From NCBI GenBank assembly GCA_017412115.1, contig JAFPYR010000021.1:1-64000 (forward strand): a stretch of 64,000 bases of DNA. Reading direction: 5' to 3'. Below the pieces are notes generated by a model, which saw nothing but the letters and a program-made list of their open reading frames with translations, searched no databases and was not told the DNA's origin. Positions 26,026-33,905 of the stretch are shown piece by piece. A program made the translations under genes and the position numbers. The stretch is from Bacteroidales bacterium. GTDB taxonomy: Bacteria; Bacteroidota; Bacteroidia; Bacteroidales; UBA3824. Position 1 is the first letter of the stretch. Each line of letters starts with the position of its first letter.

Positions 26026-28284
26026 ATGAAAAATAGTTTTAAAAGTATCGGTTTAGTGATTGCGGTGATAGTGTTTTTGTACATTTGTATCGCCACGTAT
26101 CTTTTGTATTCGGATTATAGATTTTCACTTGACAGGACCGTGAAAACCTCGGATTATTATGCTATACATAAAGCCGAACAGATTTCCTCTTATATCAATA
26201 TGAGCGTTGCTAACGCCTCGACTATCAGCGAAATGCTTGCCGCTGCTAAAGAGAAATACGATTACGGTATGTTGCCTTACGTGGAAACGGCTATCAAAAA
26301 TTTTGTTACAGAAAACAATGATATTCTTTCCGTTACTCTGACGTGGGAATATGCCGAGGTAGACAGACTTTGGTCGAAACCTACGGGACGTCTTGTTGAA
26401 AAATTTTATATGAGGGACGGACTTGCTTGTTTTTTGCGGGATACGGTAGACCTTGACGGTGAATACGTTTCGGAGAATTATTATCAGATGAAAAATGGCG
26501 CAACTCACGTTTTGTTTACTAATCCTTATATGAATATTTCTGATTATGTTTCAAAAAGTGAAGCTAAACTTTGTTATTCGATAACTACACGTATCGTTTT
26601 GGAAGGTAGGTTTTTAGGCATGGTAACTATTGAGCAGCCTGTCAGCAACCTTTATTCCATGATGAGCGATATGCCTTTGGATTATGCAGGAAAACCTTTT
26701 ATCGTTGCTGACAACGGAAAAATCTACGGACACAAAAATTCCGATTATGATAATACTCTTTTTATGGACGTTTATTCCGGTATTGACCGAAATGACGAAA
26801 TCGTAAAAGTTTTGAACGACGGAATTATCGGCAGTTCTGATTTCGCTGATTCCACGCATTTAACTCTTATTCCTATTGCCGTAAAAGATAACGGACGTCC
26901 GTGGACTTTGGTTTCGGAAATTTCGTTAGGAAGAATTTTGAAACAGTCAGGCAGAAAAGTTGCTCCGTTTATTTTCCTTTCGTTTTTGGGGTTGGCGTTA
27001 ATGACGGTTTTCGTGCTGTTTTTTGTTAGAAAAAATACTTCGCCTTTGCGTCAGGTCGGAGTCGTTTTGCGTCAGATTGACCGTGGTGAATACGAGAAAA
27101 TCGAAAAACTTGAATCCAACGATAGTGAAATTCAAGAGTGTTATGAGGCTGTTAATACTTTGGCGGATAAGATTTCAAAAACGACAGCATTTGCTAATAG
27201 TATCGGACACGGCGATCTTAACGAAAAATATAATATAGACAATCCTAACGCATTGGACTTAGCGTTGTTGGATATGCAGAAAAATCTTTTGAGGGCACGT
27301 AAAGACGAAGAAAACCGAAAGGTCGAAAACGAAAAACTTTCATGGTCGCAAAACGGTCTTGCTCAATTAGGTGAATATTTGCGTATGAACAATGCTGACA
27401 TCAATGAGTTCTCTTTTAATGTCATCAGTTTCCTTGTAAAATATATGGGAGCTTTGCAAGGCGGGTTGTTCGTAACTGAAGAAAAAGACGGTGTTAAGTA
27501 CCTTGATTTGAAATCTGCATACGCTTTTGACAGAAAGAAACAATTGGAAGGTAGGGTTCAGTTCGGCGAATCATTGGTCGGAAGATGCGCTATTGAAGGA
27601 AAATCTATTTTCTTAACCGATGTGCCTGACGGTTACCTTTATATTACATCGGGTTTGGGCGAAAATAAACCATCTTGTATACTTTTAGTACCGTTGAAAT
27701 TTGAGGACGAGGTTCACGGCGTTATCGAAATTGCTTCGCTCAAGATGATTGAGGAATATCAAAAAGTATTTTTGGACAACGTTTCCGAGCGTATCGCCTC
27801 TACGATTTCTAACATTAAGAAAAATATTAACACTGCCGAACTTTTGGAAAAATTCCGTACACAATCGGATGCTTTGGCTGTCAGAGAGCAAGAAATCGAC
27901 AAATCTTATAAAGATATTAAACGTTCAAAAGAGGAAATTAAACTCAATGAACTTGAAACCGAAGCAATTTTGGAAGTACTTTCTCAGAGTTGTATTATAA
28001 TGCGTTATGATACAAGCGGTTTGGTTACCGATATAAGGGATTTGACGCTTGAGGTAACGGGTTATAAACGTTCTGACATCGTGGGACATTATCTCAAGGA
28101 AATTCTTGCTTTGACCAAAAACGATATGGATAACTTTGATATTTTCTGGAATGAGATTATTCAAGGCGTTAAGAAGACGAGAAAGTTTACAAGGGGCGAA
28201 ACCCTCTACAAAGAAACTTTCACGCTTATTACCGACGAAAACGGCAGACCGTTCAAAGTTGTCAGTGTAGCCGTTCCCGTATAG
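26026..28284 (+). CDS. Cache-HAMP-GAF-PAS membrane sensor lacking an output domain
   Basis: A 752-aa transmembrane sensor. TM1 (IGLVIAVIVFLYICIATYLLY) is at the N-terminus, followed by a periplasmic double-Cache-like domain of about 270 residues (YAIHKAEQISSYIN ... ADNGKIYGHKNSDYDNTLF). TM2 (FIFLSFLGLALMTVFVLFFV) follows, then HAMP (SPLRQVGVVLRQIDRGEYEKIEKL), a GAF domain and a coiled coil. The protein ends in a PAS-like module (ILEVLSQSCIIMRYD... TGYKRSDIVG). No kinase, phosphatase or cyclase follows, so it must signal through a partner. An AAAGGAAAA sequence precedes the ATG at 26026 and the promoter at 25907 supports this start. The neighbouring adenylate-cyclase/HD gene is a candidate partner, by proximity only. 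Confidence 0.8.
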   Translation: MKNSFKSIGLVIAVIVFLYICIATYLLYSDYRFSLDRTVKTSDYYAIHKAEQISSYINMSVANASTISEMLAAAKEKYDYGMLPYVETAIKNFVTENNDILSVTLTWEYAEVDRLWSKPTGRLVEKFYMRDGLACFLRDTVDLDGEYVSENYYQMKNGATHVLFTNPYMNISDYVSKSEAKLCYSITTRIVLEGRFLGMVTIEQPVSNLYSMMSDMPLDYAGKPFIVADNGKIYGHKNSDYDNTLFMDVYSGIDRNDEIVKVLNDGIIGSSDFADSTHLTLIPIAVKDNGRPWTLVSEISLGRILKQSGRKVAPFIFLSFLGLALMTVFVLFFVRKNTSPLRQVGVVLRQIDRGEYEKIEKLESNDSEIQECYEAVNTLADKISKTTAFANSIGHGDLNEKYNIDNPNALDLALLDMQKNLLRARKDEENRKVENEKLSWSQNGLAQLGEYLRMNNADINEFSFNVISFLVKYMGALQGGLFVTEEKDGVKYLDLKSAYAFDRKKQLEGRVQFGESLVGRCAIEGKSIFLTDVPDGYLYITSGLGENKPSCILLVPLKFEDEVHGVIEIASLKMIEEYQKVFLDNVSERIASTISNIKKNINTAELLEKFRTQSDALAVREQEIDKSYKDIKRSKEEIKLNELETEAILEVLSQSCIIMRYDTSGLVTDIRDLTLEVTGYKRSDIVGHYLKEILALTKNDMDNFDIFWNEIIQGVKKTRKFTRGETLYKETFTLITDENGRPFKVVSVAVPV

Positions 28285-28311
28285 AAGAAAAATTTAAGAA
28301 GTTTTTGAATG

Positions 28312-28366
28312 TTTGCCGCAGCGGTAAAACTTGTTACAGAGTTTTTTTCGCTGCGGCAAATTTCTT
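28312..28366 (+). terminator. intrinsic terminator after the sensor gene
   Basis: TTTGCCGCAGCG (28312-28323) and CGCTGCGGCAAA (28349-28360) form a perfect 12-bp stem with a 25-base loop, followed by a short T-rich stretch. It separates the sensor from the atp operon. Confidence 0.8.
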
Positions 28367-28570
28367 ATATGCTAAAAAACTCTTAGATTTTCTTTTCTAT
28401 TATTAAAAAAATTAACATTTAAAACTTTCTGATTATCATATCATTTCGTCTTTACAATAAAAAAAACAGAAAAAAAATTAGTATTTTATTTGGATAATTA
28501 GTTAAAAAATATTTAACTTAGGGAATTAAAAAAAAGCAAACCTCAAGAGAATATTAAAAGGTTGTAAATT
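28367..28570. other. AT-rich leader before the atp operon
   Basis: Roughly 200 bp of very AT-rich sequence between the terminator and atpB. I see no perfect TAnnTTTG box (the nearest is TTATTTGG near 28486), no open reading frame and no conserved RNA. The atp promoter is expected in here but is not resolved. Confidence 0.4.
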
Positions 28571-29668
28571 ATGAATTTAATAAAAAAATTAATACTGTTT
28601 TCGTTAGTTTTTATACTCGCAAGCTCTTCCGCTTTGAAGGCTCAAGAGCCGCAAATTAATGAAAACTCAGCAGAAAAAGAGGCTTTTGAGCCCGGTGAAC
28701 TCATTATGGAGCATATTGGCGATGCTTACGAATGGCATATCGCCACGTTCGGGGATTTTCATCTTAGCGTGCCGCTTTTATGTTTGGTTTACAGCGAAAA
28801 TACTGGGTTTCACGCTTTTTGCGCAAGCAATCTTCATCACGGAACTGCTGAATATGAAGGTTTTAGGATTTCGCAGTCCGAAAAATACAAAGGTAAATTA
28901 GTCGAAGTTGTAGAAAATCAAGAAGTTCGTCCGTGGGATTTTTCTATCACGAAAAATGTTTTTGCTTTGCTGTTTTCGGTTTGCCTTATCGCTTTTATCT
29001 TTATTAAGATGAAATCTTATTACCAAAAAAATCAAGGAAAGGCTCCGCACGGCTTTTTCAATGCTTTGGAATTGGTGGTTCTCTTTGTCCGTGATGACAT
29101 CGCATACGCATCTTTAGGTAAAAAACACGGCGATAAATTTATGCCTTTTTTAATGACGGTGTTCTTTTTCATCTTCATTAACAACCTTTTGGGACTTGTG
29201 CCGATTTTTCCCGGAGGTGCAAATCTTACCGGTAACATCGCGGTAACTTGCGTTTTGGCATTATTCGTCTTTATTATAACTACTATTAACGGTAAAAAAG
29301 AATACTGGCTTGAGATTTTCTGGCCTAACGGCACTCCGTGGTGGCTTAAAATGCCCCCGATTTTGCCGGCTGTTGAAATTATGGGTATGTTCACAAAACC
29401 GATTGTCCTTATGGTCCGACTTTTTGCGAACATCACAGCAGGTCATATTATCGCCTTGGGTTTCTTCTCACTGATTTTCCTTTTCGGTGCTAACAGTCCC
29501 GCTTCAGGTTACGGTGTGGCTCCCGTTTCAATATTGTTTACCGTCTTTATGTCGGCATTGGAACTTTTGGTTGCATTTATTCAGGCATACGTCTTCACGC
29601 TCTTGTCATCAATTTATTTCAGCATGGCAGTAGCAGAAGAACATGAAGAAAAACCGGCGGTAAATTGA
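28571..29668 (+). CDS. atpB: ATP synthase Fo subunit a
   Basis: A 365-aa integral membrane protein, subunit a of the F1Fo ATP synthase, which carries the proton half-channels. It has a signal-peptide-like N-terminus (MNLIKKLILFSLVFILAS) and a periplasmic extension before the first core helix; this long N-terminal part is usual in Bacteroidetes. The diagnostic C-terminal helix has the essential arginine in VRLFANITAGHIIALG and a later QAYVFTLLSSIYF. First gene of an atpB-E-F-H-A-G block. A short AATTGACA repeat lies between it and atpE. Confidence 0.95.
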   Translation: MNLIKKLILFSLVFILASSSALKAQEPQINENSAEKEAFEPGELIMEHIGDAYEWHIATFGDFHLSVPLLCLVYSENTGFHAFCASNLHHGTAEYEGFRISQSEKYKGKLVEVVENQEVRPWDFSITKNVFALLFSVCLIAFIFIKMKSYYQKNQGKAPHGFFNALELVVLFVRDDIAYASLGKKHGDKFMPFLMTVFFFIFINNLLGLVPIFPGGANLTGNIAVTCVLALFVFIITTINGKKEYWLEIFWPNGTPWWLKMPPILPAVEIMGMFTKPIVLMVRLFANITAGHIIALGFFSLIFLFGANSPASGYGVAPVSILFTVFMSALELLVAFIQAYVFTLLSSIYFSMAVAEEHEEKPAVN

Positions 29669-29685
29669 CAATTGACAATTGAAAG
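29663..29685. repeat. AATTGACA short repeat
   Basis: Three near-copies of AATTGACA/AATTGAAA straddle the atpB stop codon. They resemble the repeat at the left edge of the window (1-36). Probably a simple AT-rich repeat; no function visible. Confidence 0.5.
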
Positions 29686-29721
29686 TTATGATGAAATTAC
29701 TAATTTTTAATATATACAGAT

Positions 29722-30000
29722 ATGACACTATTAACAATTTTGAATGCATTGCTTGATGCGATGCCCGCAGATGCGGCAGTTGCTTTTATGGCGAAATTCG
29801 GCGCAGGTATCGGCGCAGGTTTAGGTGTAATCGGTGCCGGCATTGGTATCGGTAAAATCGGTGCTTCAGCTATGGAAGCAATAGCACGTCAGCCCGAATC
29901 GGTAGGTGATATTCGTTCTAACATGATTATCGCTGCTGCTTTGGTCGAAGGTGTTGCATTCTTTGCAATCGTTTGCTGTCTGTTGGTTATCGTCGGATAA
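29722..30000 (+). CDS. atpE: ATP synthase Fo subunit c
   Basis: A 92-aa two-helix proteolipid that forms the rotor ring. Helix 1 is glycine-rich (GAGIGAGLGVIGAGIGIGKIG), the polar loop is AIARQPESVGDI, and helix 2 carries the ion-binding Glu in AAALVEGVAFF. A Ser or Thr after this Glu and a Gln in helix 1, typical of sodium-type rings, are absent, so a proton ring is expected. The next gene, atpF, starts 135 bp later and the gap contains a terminator-like hairpin. Confidence 0.95.
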   Translation: MTLLTILNALLDAMPADAAVAFMAKFGAGIGAGLGVIGAGIGIGKIGASAMEAIARQPESVGDIRSNMIIAAALVEGVAFFAIVCCLLVIVG

Positions 30001-30050
30001 TTCTTTTCTTAACAAAGAAGAAAAATCCTAACGGATAGAAAAAAACAGTG

Positions 30051-30110
30051 AAAAAAGTATTCCGCTTAATATTAAAGCGGTTGGCTTTAGTGGCGGAATA
30101 CGTTTTTTTT
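30051..30110 (+). promoter_or_regulatory. terminator/attenuator-like hairpin inside the atp operon
   Basis: GTATTCCGC (30057-30065) pairs with GCGGAATAC (30093-30101), followed by eight T (30103-30110): the layout of an intrinsic terminator. The 5' arm also overlaps CCGCTT (30062-30067), which can instead pair with AAGCGG (30075-30080), so two mutually exclusive folds are possible. Located between atpE and atpF, it could lower expression of downstream genes relative to subunit c, or protect the upstream mRNA end. Confidence 0.7.
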
Positions 30111-30135
30111 GAAACATTAAAAAGCATTTTTAATT

Positions 30136-30630
30136 ATGAATCTTGTAATTCCCGACTTCGGCCTTTTGTTTTGGATGGTATTGTCTTTCAGTATTTTGCT
30201 GATAATACTCAAGAAGTACGCATGGAAACCTATTTTGAAGATGCTTCAAGATAGGGAAGATGAGATTTCAAAATCGTTGGAGGCAGCCAATGCCGCTAAA
30301 GAGCAGATGGAAAAACTTAACGCTGAAAACGAAGAAATCTTAAAACAAGCGCGTGCCGAAAGAGAGGCAATCCTCAGAGAGGCTAAAGCAACTAAAGACA
30401 AAATAGTCGGTCAGGCTCAAGCCGAGGCCAAACTCGAAGCTGACAAAATTATCACAGCCGCTAAAAACGAAATCGCTGCCGAAAAAGAAGCGGCTATGGC
30501 GGAACTTTCGTCAAAGGTTGCGGATTTGTCAGTGGAAATTGCCGAAAAGATTTTAAGGCGCGAACTCGATTCTTCCGTTAAACAGGGAGATTACGTTAAA
30601 GACCTTGTTAAAAGCATATCGCTTAACTAA
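30136..30630 (+). CDS. atpF: ATP synthase Fo subunit b
   Basis: A 164-aa peripheral-stalk subunit. One N-terminal TM helix (FGLLFWMVLSFSILLIILKKY) is followed by a long charged coiled coil (LQDREDEISKSLEAANAAKEQMEKL ...), which dimerises and reaches subunit delta. Length and layout are normal. It is 14 bp upstream of atpH and about 135 bp downstream of atpE. Confidence 0.94.
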   Translation: MNLVIPDFGLLFWMVLSFSILLIILKKYAWKPILKMLQDREDEISKSLEAANAAKEQMEKLNAENEEILKQARAEREAILREAKATKDKIVGQAQAEAKLEADKIITAAKNEIAAEKEAAMAELSSKVADLSVEIAEKILRRELDSSVKQGDYVKDLVKSISLN

Positions 30631-30644
30631 AATTTTTGCCGACT

Positions 30645-31184
30645 ATGAACAACAGCAAAGTATCCGTTAGATATGCAAAGGCACTGCTTCAGACCGCTTT
30701 GGAGAAAAAAGCCGAAGAACAGGTCAGAAAAGATGTTGCCTTGATTTTGGACTGCCTTAAAACCGAGGGAGATTTCTCTTTGATGCTCGAAAGCCCGGTT
30801 ATTGCCGACAGCAAAAAAATTGAAATCTTTTCCGCTATGTTTTCTTCAAGTTTCAGCCCTTTGACTTTGGATTTCTTTAAAATCCTTGTTAAAAATAAAA
30901 GGGAAAACTTCTTGAAAATTATCTGTATGAACTATCTTAGTTTTTATGCTAAAGATAAGAGTATCAGACAAGTAACGGTAACTTCGGCCACTGAACAGTC
31001 CGACGAGGTATATTCGGCAGTCCAACAGCTTGTCGCCAAGGCTTTTGATAATTCCGGTACGGTAGAGATGACCAAAAAAATCGATTCGGATATTATCGGT
31101 GGTCTTATCATTCAAATCGACGACAAGGTTTATGATGCAAGCATCAAAACACAGTTAAAGAAAGTAAAAGAAAAATTAAAATAA
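30645..31184 (+). CDS. atpH: ATP synthase F1 subunit delta
   Basis: A 179-aa subunit (OSCP homologue) linking the F1 head to the b stalk. It shows the N-terminal VSVRYAKALLQTALEK helix, the SPVIADSKKIEIF element and the C-terminal DSDIIGGLIIQIDDKVYDASIKTQLKKVK, which are conserved in the family. The ATG at 30645 is used rather than an in-frame non-ATG codon nine bases upstream. It ends 12 bp before atpA. Confidence 0.94.
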   Translation: MNNSKVSVRYAKALLQTALEKKAEEQVRKDVALILDCLKTEGDFSLMLESPVIADSKKIEIFSAMFSSSFSPLTLDFFKILVKNKRENFLKIICMNYLSFYAKDKSIRQVTVTSATEQSDEVYSAVQQLVAKAFDNSGTVEMTKKIDSDIIGGLIIQIDDKVYDASIKTQLKKVKEKLK

Positions 31185-31196
31185 TTCATTGAAACT

Positions 31197-32777
31197 ATGG
31201 CTTCTATAAAACCCGGTGAGGTATCCGAAATCCTGAAACGGCAGTTGCAGGGACTTGATACGGACGTTTCCTTAAACGAAGTGGGAAGTGTTCTTCAAGT
31301 TGCGGACGGTACCGCACTTATTTACGGTTTGTCCAACGTACAGGCCAGCGAGATGATAGAATTTGAAAACGGCGTAAAAGGTATTGTTCTTAACCTTGAG
31401 GAAGATAATGTCGGCGCGGTTTTGCTCGGTTCTTCGGAAGGTATACACGAGGGAACGCAGGTAAAACGTACAGGACAGATTGCTTCAATCAATGTTGGCG
31501 AAGGCCTTTTAGGACGTGTTATCAACACTTTGGGTGAGCCGCTTGACGGCAAAGGCGAAATCACGGGCGAACTTTATAATATGCCCCTCGAACGCAAAGC
31601 CCCGGGCGTTATTTACCGTCAGCCCGTTAAAGAACCGCTTCAGACAGGTTTGAAGGCTATTGATGCCATGATTCCTATCGGTAGGGGACAAAGGGAACTT
31701 ATTATCGGAGACCGTCAAACAGGTAAATCCGCTATCGCCCTTGATACTATCATCAATCAGAAAGAGTTTTACGACAAAGGCACTCCCGTTTACTGCATTT
31801 ATGTTGCAATCGGTCAGAAAGGTTCAACGGTTGCCTCTATCGCCAAAACGTTGGAGGAAAAAGGCGCAATGCCTTATACGGTAATCGTTTCAGCTACGGC
31901 GAGCGAACCGGCTGCACTTCAGTATTATGCACCATACGCTGGTGCTGCTATCGGTGAATTTTTCCGTGATACCGGTCGTGCTGCGTTAATCGTTTATGAC
32001 GACTTGTCAAAACAAGCGGTTTCTTACCGTGAAGTTTCGTTGTTGCTCCGTAGACCGCCAGGACGTGAGGCTTATCCGGGCGATGTGTTCTATCTGCATT
32101 CAAGGCTTTTGGAACGGGCTGCTAAGATTATCGCTAACGACGAAATCGCTAAGCAGATGAACGACGTGCCGGAGTCTATCAAACATCTCGTTAAAGGCGG
32201 AGGTTCTCTTACAGCTTTGCCTATTATCGAAACGCAGGCTGGCGACGTTTCGGCTTATATCCCGACCAACGTTATTTCAATTACGGACGGACAGATTTTC
32301 TTGGAGTCCAACTTGTTTAACGCGGGCGTAAGACCGGCTATCAACGTCGGAATTTCGGTTTCGAGGGTCGGCGGTAGTGCGCAAATCAAGGCTATGAAGA
32401 AAGTTGCCGGAACATTAAAACTCGATCAAGCTCAATTCCGTGAATTGGAAGCTTTCTCGAAATTCGGTTCTGACCTTGACGCCGCAACATTAGCCGTTTT
32501 GGAAAAAGGCCGCCGCAATGTTGAAATCCTTAAACAACCGCAATATGCGCCTTATCGTGTAGAACAGCAAATCGCAATCTTGTATTGCGGTACGCATAAT
32601 CTTATGAGAGAGGTTCCGCTCGATAAAATTAAGGATTTTGAGAAAGCATTTATCGAGAAACTCGAAGTATCTCACAAAACCGATATTCTTGAACCGCTTT
32701 CTCAAGGCACTATCAACGACGAGATTACAAAGGCAATCGAAACGCTTGCAAAAGACGTTGCCGATAGTTTTAAATAG
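31197..32777 (+). CDS. atpA: ATP synthase F1 subunit alpha
   Basis: A 526-aa non-catalytic nucleotide-binding subunit of F1. Walker A is GDRQTGKSA, the conserved [13 protein letters not shown] and [18 protein letters not shown] follow, and the C-terminal helical domain is complete. Length matches typical AtpA (500-530 aa). It is followed by a 78-bp gap with an inverted repeat and then atpG. The catalytic beta subunit gene is not in this window. Confidence 0.97.
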   Translation: MASIKPGEVSEILKRQLQGLDTDVSLNEVGSVLQVADGTALIYGLSNVQASEMIEFENGVKGIVLNLEEDNVGAVLLGSSEGIHEGTQVKRTGQIASINVGEGLLGRVINTLGEPLDGKGEITGELYNMPLERKAPGVIYRQPVKEPLQTGLKAIDAMIPIGRGQRELIIGDRQTGKSAIALDTIINQKEFYDKGTPVYCIYVAIGQKGSTVASIAKTLEEKGAMPYTVIVSATASEPAALQYYAPYAGAAIGEFFRDTGRAALIVYDDLSKQAVSYREVSLLLRRPPGREAYPGDVFYLHSRLLERAAKIIANDEIAKQMNDVPESIKHLVKGGGSLTALPIIETQAGDVSAYIPTNVISITDGQIFLESNLFNAGVRPAINVGISVSRVGGSAQIKAMKKVAGTLKLDQAQFRELEAFSKFGSDLDAATLAVLEKGRRNVEILKQPQYAPYRVEQQIAILYCGTHNLMREVPLDKIKDFEKAFIEKLEVSHKTDILEPLSQGTINDEITKAIETLAKDVADSFK

Positions 32778-32785
32778 CATTTTAT

Positions 32786-32837
32786 AACCACGGAAAACAC
32801 TAAAAAATTACGTAAATTTTCTGTGTTTTTCGTGGTT
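32786..32837. repeat. inverted repeat between atpA and atpG
   Basis: AACCACGGAAAACAC (32786-32800) and GTGTTTTTCGTGGTT (32823-32837) form a 15-bp stem with one G-U pair around a 22-base AT-rich loop. It fills the atpA-atpG gap and has no T-run directly after it, so it looks like an mRNA-processing or stability element or a small palindromic repeat rather than a terminator. Confidence 0.75.
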
Positions 32838-32855
32838 AAAACTATATGTATTGAT

Positions 32856-33722
32856 ATGGCAAATTTAAAAGAAATACGTGGCAGGATAGCCTCCGTTACC
32901 TCTACAAGGCAGATAACTTCAGCTATGAAAATGGTTGCCGCCGCCAAACTCAGAAAAGCTCAGTCTTTCGTATCGCAAATTGTTCCTTACAAAAACAAAA
33001 TGCAGGAAATACTTTCTGTGCTTAACGAGACTTTAGCGGACTCGCCGGATATCGTATTTACGAAAAAAGGCGAAGTTAAAACTATGCTCGTAATCGCAAT
33101 CAGTTCCAATAAAGGACTTTGCGGCGGTTTTAACAGCAATATTTTCAAACAATGCAATCTTATCCGCGAAAGAGTAACGGCAGAAAATCCGCTCTTGGAT
33201 TTGCAGTTTTATACCATAGGCAAAAAAATTTCCGAACAACTCTCAAAATCGGGTTTCAAAGTCTATAAATCCGACATCGAGGCTATCGACAAAGTTGATT
33301 ATCAAAAGTCAGAGGCTATTGCTCAAGAAGTTACGGATTTGTTTTTGGAGAAGAAATTTGACTGCATAAAACTCGTTCACAACGAATTTGTTAATCCCGC
33401 AGTCCAAAATGTAGGTGAAGAAGAGTTCTTACCTCTTAATTTCAAACCTCAAAAAAATAAATTCAAAAACGATTACATTTTTGAGCCGGATAAGGAAACT
33501 ATTATCAACAACCTTATTCCTCAATGGCTTAAAACAATATTATTCAGCGCATTAGCAGAAAGCTTCGCTGGTGAACAAGGCGCTCGTATGACCGCTATGA
33601 ACAAAGCTACCGACAACGCAACCGAACTTATTAAAGATCTTAATCTTCAATACAATAAAGTGCGTCAGGCTTCTATCACCAACGAAATTATCGAAATCGT
33701 TTCCGGTGCCAATGCACATTAA
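32856..33722 (+). CDS. atpG: ATP synthase F1 subunit gamma
   Basis: A 288-aa rotor shaft subunit. The N-terminal MANLKEIRGRIASVTSTRQITSAMKMVAAAKLRKAQ helix and the C-terminal EGARMTAMNKATDNATELIKDLNLQYNKVRQASITNEIIEI helix, the two that make the central coiled coil, are canonical. The ATG at 32856 was chosen because an in-frame GTG at 32823 falls inside the upstream inverted repeat and would add 11 unrelated residues. This is the last atp gene here; a large palindrome follows at 33726. Confidence 0.95.
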   Translation: MANLKEIRGRIASVTSTRQITSAMKMVAAAKLRKAQSFVSQIVPYKNKMQEILSVLNETLADSPDIVFTKKGEVKTMLVIAISSNKGLCGGFNSNIFKQCNLIRERVTAENPLLDLQFYTIGKKISEQLSKSGFKVYKSDIEAIDKVDYQKSEAIAQEVTDLFLEKKFDCIKLVHNEFVNPAVQNVGEEEFLPLNFKPQKNKFKNDYIFEPDKETIINNLIPQWLKTILFSALAESFAGEQGARMTAMNKATDNATELIKDLNLQYNKVRQASITNEIIEIVSGANAH

Positions 33723-33725
33723 TCG

Positions 33726-33891
33726 AAAACCGCTCGCCGCGGGGGCGTTCCCTTTTGAAAAAGGGAACCGGAAAACTTTTAAGAGATATTAATTAGGGAA
33801 AGCCCCTAAAGGCTTTCCCTAATTAATATCTCCAAAAGTTCTTTGGTTCTTTCTTGAAAGAAAGAACTGCCCCGCCGGCATGAGGCGTTTT
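33726..33891. repeat. large nested palindromic element after atpG
   Basis: The central stem GAGATATTAATTAGG... (33783-33804) pairs perfectly over 22 bp with 33811-33832, and extends outward through AACTTTT/AAAAGTT (33774-33780 and 33834-33840). Two small hairpins flank it symmetrically: GTTCCCTTTT with AAAAGGGAAC (33747-33768) and GTTCTTTCTT with AAGAAAGAAC (33846-33867). The outermost GC-rich arms (33726-33746 and 33869-33891) are also imperfectly complementary (GCGGGGGC versus GCCCCGCC). The whole can fold as a cruciform. It is richer in GC than its neighbours, suggesting a MITE/REP-like mobile repeat that may also terminate atp transcription. Confidence 0.8.
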
Positions 33892-33905
33892 AATTAAGAC
33901 AGAAA

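Noticed and set aside
29722..30000. Sodium-type ATP synthase c ring
   Set aside because: The ion-binding Glu is followed by Gly-Val and helix 1 has no Gln, unlike Na-type rings, so a proton ring fits better.
30048..30254. 68-aa ORF between atpE and atpF
   Set aside because: It consists of the terminator-like hairpin and the start of atpF in another frame, so it is not a gene.
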